A stretch of 64,000 nt of DNA from Boswellia sacra (lineage: Eukaryota; Streptophyta; Magnoliopsida; Sapindales; Burseraceae), in assembly GCA_013180625.2 (NCBI GenBank), contig SNVD02006955.1:1488001-1552000 (forward strand). Direction: 5' to 3'. Numbering within the stretch: position 1 is the stretch's first letter; each line of letters starts with the position of its first letter. A program made the position numbers and the translations under genes. Under the pieces are notes generated by a model that saw nothing but the letters and a program-made list of their open reading frames with translations, did not search any database and was not told the DNA's origin. Below, piece by piece: positions 25,283-36,300 of the stretch.

Positions 25283-25663
25283 CAACGTGCATGCTGTCAA
25301 TATTTCCAGATAGGGTTCACAAAACTTTTGTGCCTTAGGGCTCTGTTTGTTTATACGCGTCCCCACCAGGCACCAAACAACCCCACATATAATAATCAAG
25401 TAGTAGCCAGCCCATTGTCTATCCTTCATTCTTTAAACTCCGTCAACTCCACCGAGCGGGAAATGGCCGCCACCCGCTTACTCACTTACCCATACTCTCA
25501 TTCTTAATCTTCTCTCATCCTATTCCGTTAAATCTTTAACGGAACCATCGATTATCCGGTTTTGACTATTAGAATCGATCTCTCTTTTGTCTAGAGAGTA
25601 CAATAAACTTTTTTTTAGGGTTTTGTTTTGAGGTAGCGTGTAAATTGTAATTATTTGTTTTTG

Positions 25664-28291
25664 ATGGACGAGAGCGTGCTCGACGATATTATACGACGCC
25701 TCCTTGACGCGAAGAACGGCAGGACAACGAAGCAGGTGCACCTTACGGAGGCTGAGATAAAGCAGCTCTGTGTCGCTTCCAAGGAGGTCTTCCTTAGCCA
25801 GCCCAATCTTCTCGAGCTTGAAGCACCTATAAAGATTTGTGGTAAATTTTATTTATTTATTTTTTAAATTTGGTTATTCGCTATTTGCTTTTATGCTAGT
25901 TGTAGTAGGTATTTTTGGTAAAAATGGAATTGATTTAGTTCTTTTGTTTTGTTAATTTGAGATTGTTTGTTTATATTTGTTGTGCTGGCTAGCTTTTAAA
26001 TGGAATTTATTTATTATTGTTGTTATTGGGCCTTTTGGAGTTCATGTGTGTTAGAGGGTGTAATTTATGTGTATTTATTGGAAACTGATTGTGGTAACGG
26101 AATTGAGATGATAAGTTGAGCTGCTGATGAATTAAGGTTTGAATTGGAAAACATTGTATTACTAAAAGAATCTTAAAAATAAAATTGGTGCAGAAATGTA
26201 TGGAGATTAGGAAAACCCTTTTTTGAATATTTTAGAGCTGATATTGAAGTGAAGTCTTACTGAGTATGTGTTGATAAGACTTAATGATCAAGAAACCAAG
26301 GTCGGTTGGGACAAGATTTGGCTAGAGTTTATTGTGTGAATTTGCCAGCTAGTTGTAAAACTGTGCGAACAAGTGGGTTTGTGTAGATATTTGACAGTAA
26401 ATGCTTTTTGTAAGATATTGCCCTGTTATTGCAACGTGTTATGGTGAGATTAGTGGCTCTTGCATGGTTTGTGGAATCCTAATGAATGATGTTTTTGACT
26501 TAAGGAACCTATTAGTATGTCTACTTAGGTTGCATTTATGGGAGTTGGTTCCATGTTGGGCAATCGGGCGCATAGAAAGTTCTGAGGTTTAACTACAAAG
26601 TTCGATATATCTTGTCTTTTATCATTCCCCCTTCCTGTTTGGGAGAGTAACTCGCTCTATTAAGAGGCTTTCCTTTTGTCTCTTTGTGTGTGCACATATA
26701 CACAAAGGAAATTAGAACAAAAGTCATCCATTTTATGGTTACTTCCTTTCGGGTTCATATATAAATGGAGGTTCCATACCTTCATTTCTGGGGGAAAATT
26801 CATAATATCTCTGCTGGTTGGACTATATTGTGCTATAATGGTACCTATACTACTTTTCCTTTCTGATATCAGAAATAATCGAAGTGGAAATCCATTCAGA
26901 GTGGCAGATTGTTTCTCTGCTCTCAGTAAAAACATATCTAAGATGTGCATGTGCACATTTATGAGAACAGTAGTTTTTTATTTACATTATTGACCTTCCA
27001 TCTGTTTATTCATTCTTGATTGATAAGGTTTGTTTGTTACTTTGGCAGGAGATGTCCATGGTCAGTTTGGGGATCTTCTCCGATTGTTTGAATATGGTGG
27101 ATACCCACCTGCGGCAAATTATTTATTCCTAGGGGACTATGTCGATCGTGGTAAGCAGAGCATAGAGACTATATGCTTGCTTCTTGCATACAAGATCAAG
27201 TTTAGGGAGAACTTCTTTCTTCTTAGGGGCAACCACGAATCTGCTTCCATCAACCGAATATACGGTTTCTATGATGAGTGCAAGAGGCGGTTTAGTGTGC
27301 GTGTGTGGAAGACATTTACTGAGTGCTTTAATTGTCTTCCTGTTGCTGCTCTAATAGATGAAAAGATCCTTTGCATGCATGGTGGATTATCCCCTGATTT
27401 GAAAAACTTGGATCAGATCAGGAATATTGCTCGCCCTGTTGATGTCCCGGATCAGGGCCTTCTCTGTGATCTCTTGTGGGCTGATCCTGATAAAGATATA
27501 GAGGGCTGGGGTGAGAATGATAGGGGTGTGTCATACACATTTGGGGCTGACAAGGTTGCTGAATTTCTTCAGAAGCATGACCTTGATCTCATCTGTAGAG
27601 CACATCAGGTATCATAGCTGGGATTTGCTTTCCAATTTTATGCATCTTACTTGTGTGAAAAGTCATGTCCAATGAATTTTATTGTTATTAATTGACTTTA
27701 GAATAATTTTCACAATATTGTAATCATATTTACTTCTGCAATGTGTTTATAGGGTTAATTTTACCCCATTAGAGTATGCCAATGGGTGCATGAGGCTGCA
27801 TATGTCTGTGATGATTCTTGAAATTAAAGTTTCTCCATTTTGTTTTTCTTTATTTTTAAATGGGTATGATGCATCAGGTTGTGGAAGATGGTTATGAGTT
27901 TTTTGCGAAGAGGCAGCTGGTGACTATATTCTCTGCACCAAATTACTGTGGTGAATTCGATAATGCCGGTGCCATGATGAGTGTGGATGATACATTGACG
28001 TGTTCCTTTCAGATCCTCAAAGCTTCTGAGAAGAAAGGAAAATTGGGATTTGGCAACAACACGTTGAGACCAGGAACTCCACCTCATAAGGTATCAAGAA
28101 CCTTGGTTGATTCGTAACTCGTAAATTGACCTTTGCTGACAGTAATGACCTCTTTTATTTTTTCCTCTTTCTGAAATCTCGTTTACCAATTGGTTAGCTT
28201 TTCAGATTGAAACCTACCTCTGATGTGTCAGATTTTTGCAGTGTCATAACTTTAATTCCTTTCCTCTCTTTTTCAGGGTGGGAAGGGATGA
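25664..28291 (+). CDS. TOPP: Serine/threonine protein phosphatase PP1 catalytic subunit (TOPP type)
   Basis: Four exons, 25664-25841, 27049-27608, 27878-28090 and 28277-28291, encode 321 aa, normal for plant PP1. PPP-family metal and catalytic motifs appear in order: GDVHG (60-64), GDYVDRG (88-94), GNHE (120-123), MHGG (around residue 170), LLWADPD, and [13 protein letters not shown] around His245. [13 protein letters not shown] lies in the region of the beta12-beta13 loop that toxins and inhibitors bind. The protein removes phosphate from Ser/Thr with regulatory subunits that choose the substrate. The residue after GNHE is Ser124 where PP1 normally has Cys; Ser is the PP2A-like state. The last exon codes for only four residues (GGKG) before the stop. 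An in-frame TTG upstream is ignored in favour of the ATG of the conserved [10 protein letters not shown] start. Intron 1 is about 1.2 kb. Confidence 0.95.
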
Positions 28292-28775
28292 TTTACCTGA
28301 AGAAGCTCTAATCATCCGATCTGAAATTCATAACAAAGAGGGTCATTATATTTCATGTCTAAGCTTGTATACTTTTCAATCAACTTGTTCTGCTTGCTGT
28401 GGCTAGTGACAGTCAACTTCTCAAGCTTTTCGGGCCACCAAAGGGGAGATATGAAGACAGAGTAACTGCAAGAGTGTGTGAAAATATCTGGGTTACCAAT
28501 CACAGTACAACTCTACAACTCTGGGCGTTTTGTTTTTTGTTTGTAAAATGGGAATTCTGACTCCATTAATCTGAATCGCAATTGTAACTGCACATTATTT
28601 TTTTAAATTTTAATTTTTCATGGCAATGCTTTCTATTTTTGTTGTCTGCAGTTGGGTAACTTTCATCATAATCACATGCAAAGATTGGGTGATCACAATT
28701 TAACTGTGATTTTTGGCTGCATTGTTTATTAGACATTTCTAATTTAGCTAATTGATGTTTATTAGTGATTGGGTA

Positions 28776-28956
28776 GAGTAATGTTATTCTTATAAATTAT
28801 TTTGAGGAATCTACAGATATAAACTGACATGGCATGATATGATTTAATAAAAAAATACATTAATTTGTTTGGATGAGTTTGTAAAGTAGTTTGTAAGAGT
28901 AGCATTAGTTTGTATGGATTAGTTTGTAAAAGTAGTTTGTAAGAGTAGTATTACTC
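28776..28956. mobile_element. MULE-type MITE (family 1, copy 1)
   Basis: 181 bp with terminal inverted repeats GAGTAATGTTATTCTTATAA (left) and GAGTAATACTACTCTTACAA (right, reverse complemented). A perfect 9-bp target duplication GATTGGGTA flanks it at 28767-28775 and 28957-28965. The right end contains a duplicated GTAGTTTGTAAGAGTAG block, so the right terminus is partly repeated inside. Non-coding. Relatives at 62586-62799 and 44418-44567. Confidence 0.88.
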
Positions 28957-29055
28957 GATTGGGTATTGTCTGGTCGATATATTGGCATTTCGTCTGTTGT
29001 AATTGTTGCCATGGTAGACCGAAATTGACTTGGACAGGATTGTTTTAGTTTTAGT

Positions 29056-29579
29056 TAGAGATGGCAATTTTTCCTGGTTAGGTCGGGTATTCGGATTTTA
29101 CCCGTACGGCCCGGTCGGGGAAAACCCTAGAAATTCGAGAATTTGAATTTTTTGTAGTTGACCACCAAGCTACTCACCTTTTTACGCTACTTTTTGTACA
29201 CAATTTTATAATATCAATTTCTTTTTATATATTTAATTAAAAATAGTAAATTAAGGGAGCTAGGATTTGAATCTAGGCCACTAGAAACCATTCCACCCCC
29301 TTCGTCAGCAGTGCTAGCTACATCTTTCATCCAAATTATTTAGTATTATGCTATTTTACTCTATTCAAAGTGTAGAAAAATTAAAAAAAAAATTAAAAGC
29401 AGGGATAATCCAGGTTTTTTTTTTGGGTGCGAGTGCGTCATCTTAGCACCCGCAAATCTCCGCACCCGGAAAAACCCCAAAAAATCCGGGGATTTTGTGG
29501 GGATGGGGATAAATATTTTTATCTTGTGCGGGTGCGGAAACGTAAAATCCGTACCCGCACCCGGATTTTGCCATCCCTA
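29056..29579. mobile_element. Non-autonomous hAT-type element
   Basis: 524 bp. The left terminus is TAGAGATGGCAATTTT and the reverse-complemented right terminus TAGGGATGGCAAAATC, matching the common plant hAT end TAGGGATGGCAA. Flanks GTTTTAGT (29048-29055) and ATTTTAGT (29580-29587) form an 8-bp duplication with one mismatch, the hAT length. Subterminal regions are rich in CGGGT/ACCCG repeats, typical binding sites for hAT transposases. No transposase frame. Confidence 0.85.
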
Positions 29580-30354
29580 ATTTTAGTCCTTTAGTCCATT
29601 TGCTACAAATAATAATTGAGCTTCAGCTTCTCGTCCCATGAAAATCATGTATCATGGCCTTTATTTTTCAGCGAGTTCTGGGTTGCATGTGAAGGTCGAG
29701 GTCTCCTAAGAAGATGAAACACATGACATTATATAATAATAACTATTTATATGAAAAAGGAAAATTAATTATTCGATAACAATCAAGATATCTAAATATT
29801 TTTAACATATAATTGTTTATTAGCAATCCGTTCCTTTTTTTTTTTTAAATGTTGTCTATATAAACGTATAATATAAAGTGTAAAAGAAGCATTATGTGGA
29901 TAGTAAATGGTACACATAAAATTAGTAATATGATAAAACTGGTCATTTTTTAAATGCTTGGTAAGATGATATTAATTTCTGCTGCCACGTAGGGATATTG
30001 TATCGCTTTCGCGGTAGGACCCATCCCACTTGATTCACGCCCTTCCTTGCTCTCCAAGCTAAAGCCATTTCTCGACTTATTTTTGTTCATAATAACCCGC
30101 CACGGTAACTATCCAAATTTACGACTCAGCCACAGCGGCAATCCCGTAATATAACCAAAAACATGTACCCCAACCCCTATAATCAAATTTCAAGTAGATC
30201 GAACAAAAAAGTATTTCAAAATAAATAAAAAATTGCTTTTATTTTAAAAAAAAAAAGAACAAACACAAGAAGAGAAGATCAACCGGAACTCTGTCAGAAA
30301 AAAGACGAAGAGCGAAATCCCTTTCTCCACTTAAACGTAGAGAAAGCGAGAGAA

Positions 30355-33300
30355 ATGGTCGGGGCGGCGATGAATCCGCCGGCAGCGGGCTTACTTTCAT
30401 CGCCTAACATGGGAAACATACAGCAGCAGAAGCAGATAGCCTCGTTGGTGAACTCCTATAGACTGTCAACCGTAGCCGACCGAATGGCGGCTCACATTCT
30501 TCCGACTGGACGCGAATCCAACGCCAACGAGTTCTTCAATCTCTGCCTCTCCCTTGCCAGGTTCATTCTTTAACGATTCTGTTTAGCTGACATGTTTGTG
30601 TACGTTCATTCCACTTTTAGGTGATTCATTCTGTTGTGAAACGGCGAATTGGTGAATAAATACGGTAAAATTGTAAGATAATCGAATATTATTTCACTCT
30701 TTTTTGGTGGATTTTACGTAGTATGATTCGCTTCTCCATTTTTCCCGTAAAGCTTTAGTGGCACGTAATGGTAGGTCGTGCTCTTTAGAAAAATCAAGGA
30801 CCAGCTTTTCTGATTCGCTAAATTGCAATTGTGGGCTCTAATTATATTATGCTAAAGAAGACATTATTGTCTTCCATTCTAAATGTTATTGGGAACGTAG
30901 CAAAGGGCCAAAACCTACGAAGAAGAAGAAGTGTAACATGCATATTAGGATGTCTCAAAAGGACTTTCATGATATTTCTTTTTCCTTTATTCATCTTAAT
31001 TGGGAAAGCTGTGGTGGCTTAATTTTGTATAGATTTACTTCATTTTGTACCACTACGGGTTAGGATTTTTACAGGTTTTTTTTTTTTTTTTTGGCTGTCA
31101 TCGTATAGGGTGGGTGCCTCTCCCGAATACTTTTTGCTTCTTGTGCTCTACTGGTCCACATTTGTATTTTCCCTTTTGAATCATCTGCAAGACAGCTTTT
31201 CCATTCCTTTAAAAAAAAAAAAAAAGTCTCATAGCACACTGTTTGATACCTGTACATATTGTTTCTATTTATTTTGATTGTTGTTGTTATTATTATTATT
31301 TGTTTTTGTTGAGGTTGACTAGATTCACTTTTAAAAATACAGGGGCATAGATTATTCAGTTGCACATAATGAGGTCCCTGCCAGAGCTCATGAGTTACCA
31401 ATTTTGTTGACCCAGGTGATTTTTATTGGTATACTCTGGGGTTGTCCAGATATTTTACCTCTTCTGCTCTCTTAGAAGCCCTAATATACACTATTTTAAT
31501 GTACAGAAAATGAAATTCATGGTAGTAATTTAGGAAAAATTGTGGGACTTTTGAACCTGTGCACAAAAATCATTGCACCTGATCTTGATGTTAGAAACTA
31601 CTACATTTTGCTTTGACAAAATGGTGACATGATAAAGCACTGCTGTATAACAACAAGGTGAAAGCATACAGAATTAAAACAAATTTTGAATAGTGGTAAT
31701 AAGAGTAGATTTCTTTTTGATGCTACAAGTTCCGTTCAACTATGGGAATTGAAGGAACCTTAGCTTGGTATCTTTAGATTTTGTAATTTTGTTTTTCATA
31801 AAGCTTGTGTTCAGAATCCTCCTTTCTTATAATTATTTTTGTATCTATGTAGATATGCCAACGTAGGAATGATCTCTTTTTGCAGTCAGCCATCATGGTG
31901 CTGATGCTCTCTGTAAAGGTAATTTTAATTACTTCTATTCATAGTTTAACATGAGAAAGCCAAATTGAACTGATGTTAGATCAGTTCTTCAGGTTGTTAG
32001 TAATAATTAATTCTTTTTTGAAGAAAGAACAATGCTAATTTATTTTGGAAAAATCATGTTAGACAAAATTTGACCAGTTTTTTTAATTAAAAAGGGAGAA
32101 TATTATTGGTTGTTTTGCTAAAAGAAGTATGTTCACTGGTAGCAATATTGGAATTGACGGCCGTAATCTAGTGGTTGGACAGCTTATGTAGTGGGAGAAG
32201 CAGCGGCAGTTTGGCTCTTGACTAATTTATTAACATTAATTTTTTTTAAAGAATATTAATTGATATTTTTTTCAAACAAAAGAAAAAAAAGGTGAACAGT
32301 GAAGCTGGAGGGTGGCTTGATGGTGGCCACTGGTGCAATGGAAATAGAGGCTGAGGCAACTTGTGTGTTTAGAAATCAGATGAGGATGTTGTTAGCTGTC
32401 TACATGGGCTACGGTTTGTTAGTATATGTAAGGATGATCGTGTGGGCACCATACAATGCTCAAAAACCATCTAATCATATGCTGCCATGTTGCTATCACA
32501 ATTCAAATTTTTATTTGTTCATAGCGGTGGGTTTTGGCGAATTTAAATTTAATACTCTTAACAACTGACCTGAATCGACGAGTGCGTATAATTCATTGGG
32601 TCCTTTGCCCCTTGAGATCCCAGCTGACCCAACTCAAGTTGGATGGCTGGTTGGTTCAGTTTGTTGGATATATTATCTGCCGCCTCTTGATTCATTGGAG
32701 TTTTTTTTTTAATTTTTATTTATTTAAAAATCTCGACTTTTATGCTTCCTTCGAACAAAGCCTCCAACTGATTTTTTTTTTTTTTTTTTTTTTTTTGATG
32801 GTAGAATGCTTGTAAGGCTGGATGGTTTTCAGAGAAGGAGAATCAAGAACTTATTGCCCTTGCTAATGAGGTTCATTACTAATTATTTCCTTTGTAAAGC
32901 ATGTTTTCACTTAACGGCACATGTATCGTTTTGGTGTTGCTAATTGTTATCTTTATGGTTATTTAGATGGGGAGCAGCTTCTCTGGTCATCGAAATCTTA
33001 ATACTGGACCAAGCAATTTAGTTTCTACTATTTCCACTATTATGACCAGGTCGGATTTTGTTGTGGTTGTGTGTAAATTAATTTTATTACAAATTTGGAC
33101 TAAGATGTTTTATTGAGTATTCTTTGTAATTGATACCTACCTAACGATAATGGGCTTGTAGGTTAGACCCAAGGTAATTACTCTTTCAATTTTGGAATTC
33201 TATTTTTGCTATGAGTTGGTTAACTCACTTCTTACGTCACCCTTGAGCCTAAGCAGCTTCTGTCATGTGTCTTCTCTAGTTTCAGTGTGTTACTTGTGTT

Positions 33301-36300
33301 CCTCTTTCTTAGATTTTAATCAAGCATCTTGTTATTATGTTTGACAAGAATAATAGCTCCAACTTGTAGGAGTTGAGATTCATTATCATTTTCCGGTATG
33401 GCGGTAGGGATGCCTTGCAGGCAGCATTTTTGAATATAATAGTTAAATTTTTGCCCATTTTTTCTTAATTGTTATTTGTTTTCACTTAATTTCTACGTTA
33501 ATGGATGGATGTGCTACTTGAGGGTAATTGCAACTGGAAAGCTTTAAAGTGGTCTTATTATCCAATGTTGAAGTCTCAGTTATGCTATTTCCTTTTAGAT
33601 TATAATTTGAAATATTTACATGTTTTTCAGTAGTGGAACAGAATAATTTATTAACGTTATTTGTAAGCTCTGTTTCTCTCCCTACACACAGGTTCTATCC
33701 ACAAATGAAGATGGGGCAGATACTTGTTTCTCTTGAAATTGAGGTGGTTTTTCGTGCTGATGCAACTTTTATATATTTCATTTATTTTGGGGGGTGTTAA
33801 TCGCGCCTAACCTTCCTGTGATTTATGTAAGAACATTTAACCCATGAGGTAGGGGCTAAAGCAAGCCATACCTTGGCGGGAGGGAGGGGAAGAGTGGTTT
33901 TAAATGGGCGTAAGTGTGTAAATAAATCATTGGAGAGGTTTATGGTAATTTTTCCTTTTCTTTCAAAAGAAAATACTTTTTCTTCTGACCCTTGACACTA
34001 AAAAAAAAAAAAAATCATAATAATAATAAAAAAATAAAAGATTAATACAATACAACATGCAAACTTTCATGAACAGAAATGAAAAGGAAAGAATTATTCC
34101 GGAGTTCTTTACAAACTGATGCCTGGAAAGAAGCAAAGAATTGGGGTTTTATAAACAGGAAATAATTCTTCTTTTGTACTTAGATCCTTTTGTTTGTTGA
34201 AGCAAACGTTGATTTATGTTTCTTGCTCTGCAGCCTGGATATGGGGCATTTATGATTGATTTCCAACTTTCAAAGAATGTGAGACATTCTCCACAAGAAA
34301 AAATAGTAAGTGTCTCTAATTTAAATTGGATTTTCAAAGTGTAGTATGATCAATAATGTGCATTATATCTGGCAAAGCCCTTCATATTTCCTTGTCTTAG
34401 CTCAATTTAATCAAACTATGCTTATGTTTTATGTAATCATTTAATTTGCTTATTTGTACGCAATACAATTTGGTTGAGTACTGACATTACGATCAAAGTC
34501 TATGCCTCTTCTTTTAATTATGTACTGCATCTTTGTGTTTTCACTCCTAGAATCCTTTGTAAATGATTTATGTGCTTCTATGCCTAGAGTTTTTGGGGTT
34601 TCTGTGTCTGATATACTTTGTCATTGCTGGACATGATACTCTTATACTTGTCTATGAGTCAAAGTTATGTGGACTCGTGTGCCACTGTCAGGTTTGAGAA
34701 AGTAGCAACATGGATGTTCCTGGAAAAGTGAAACTTCAATAACATGGAGCATCCATCCAGTCACCATACAGGTATCCTCTATTGTGGTACCTGACATTGG
34801 CTCTTCCAGATGAAGTGAAGAATTATGTGGCTTAGCAACTGTACTGTCTTTTTGAGCAGTGGATGCAAACTGATATATATTTTTCAGTTATCTTCTTGCA
34901 GCGATATTTTCTTCATCCCTAAGAGTTTCTGTGATTATCCATGTCAATGCATATCTTACTTGGTGTTTTGCCATTTCCTTTTTGTCTGCAGCAGTTATTT
35001 GTAGCCCAAACAGATAATATTGAGACATCTGCTTGTATTATAAGTCCCCAGGAGGCAAAGTATGAATCTCTTTTTTTATTTTTATTTTTTTTTTTAATTT
35101 CATTTTGCTTGGTAGAGTTATTATAGTTTATTCTTGTTTGAACTTCATGGAAGTTTTAGATTATAATAATTATATTTTAGGAGGGAATAATATGTATTGA
35201 TTTGGAGTGATTTTATTTTTTAGTTTACTTTGATTCTTCTACTATATATATGTGAGCCTTCACATATCAATAGTATACAACAATATGTTCACCATCTCTT
35301 CTCTATCTATTTTATTCTCTTTTCTCTCTTTTAGCGTGGTATCGAAGCGGGTTAGTGTTCCTTAGAAATTTTTGCATATTCAACAATGAAAAGAAAGAAG
35401 AGAAAAAAAATGTCAATCTTTCTTTTCTTTTAAGTTCTGAATATTTTAATTCTCTTCTTTTTTGTTAGTATGTAATGAATTTGTTTTCAATAATAAGGAA
35501 AAAAAATCAGTTTCTATTTCCTTTTCCCTCAAGTCTCTAATGTTATTTTTATTAATAATCAATTTAACAAAATCCAGTCGCAGTTTATTCCTTTTAAGTC
35601 TCTTATTTTTTTAAGCTCTCTCTCGCCCTCTTGGTGTCAAGTCGTCGTAAGTTGGTGAAATTTGTGTTATAAGCATTCAGGGATCTTTTGCAATTTTTGA
35701 AACATTTGGGTGTCTCAAATTTTCGAGGGTGTTTCTAAAAAAATAAAAATTCCTCTAATTACTGAAAAAATTTGCCCTAACTTGGCCAAATCTCCATAGT
35801 TTGCCCAAACTTTAATTTTATTCCAAACTGAGTCTCTTTACTGTTAAATGACCTCGTCACTTCTGACCAGCGGTAAAAGTCACTGCTAGGCTTACAGTCT
35901 TGCCAGGATCTGTGGTAAAAAATGTCTTATCTTATCGAAAATTGTCTTCACTTATAATTCTGGGTTCATTCTCTTGCTGGTTGGCTATTCTATCTGGAAG
36001 TTTGAGTAAGATGGCTACTCTTGTCAATCCACCTCATATGAAGTTAATGACTCTAATGTTAAATTGTCAAAAAGAGTCATCAAATATCTATTTGTAATCT
36101 TTATTTTCAAGTTGGGCTTTAAAAATATATGCGCTCCAATTTGAGGGTGAGTGTTAGAACTTTATGGAAGTATTAGATTATAATAATTCTATTCTAGGAG
36201 AGGAATAATATGTATTGATTGTGAGTGATTTTATTTCCTAGTTTACTTTGATTCTTCTACCATACATATGTAAGCCTTCACATATCAATAATATACAATA

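Larger units (their letters stand above)
23025..25663. other. Divergent intergenic region between the 658-aa protein gene and PP1
   Basis: Both flanking genes point away from it, so it holds both promoters. The middle (about 23740-25100) is very AT-rich and carries a MITE-like element (24901-25090) and a short (TA)n at 24427-24444. The edge near PP1 becomes GC-richer, with a G-box at 25277. I see no gene in between. Confidence 0.55.
28292..30354. other. Intergenic region between PP1 and the SUMO ligase gene
   Basis: The first 300-450 bp are probably PP1 3' UTR. It then holds two well-bounded non-autonomous transposons (28776-28956 and 29056-29579) and the promoter and leader of the next gene. 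No other gene seen. Confidence 0.55.

Noticed and set aside
32299..32815. Plus-strand frames within PIAL intron 3
   Set aside because: Inside an intron bounded by good splice sites; no domain, and adding either frame would break the PIAL reading frame.
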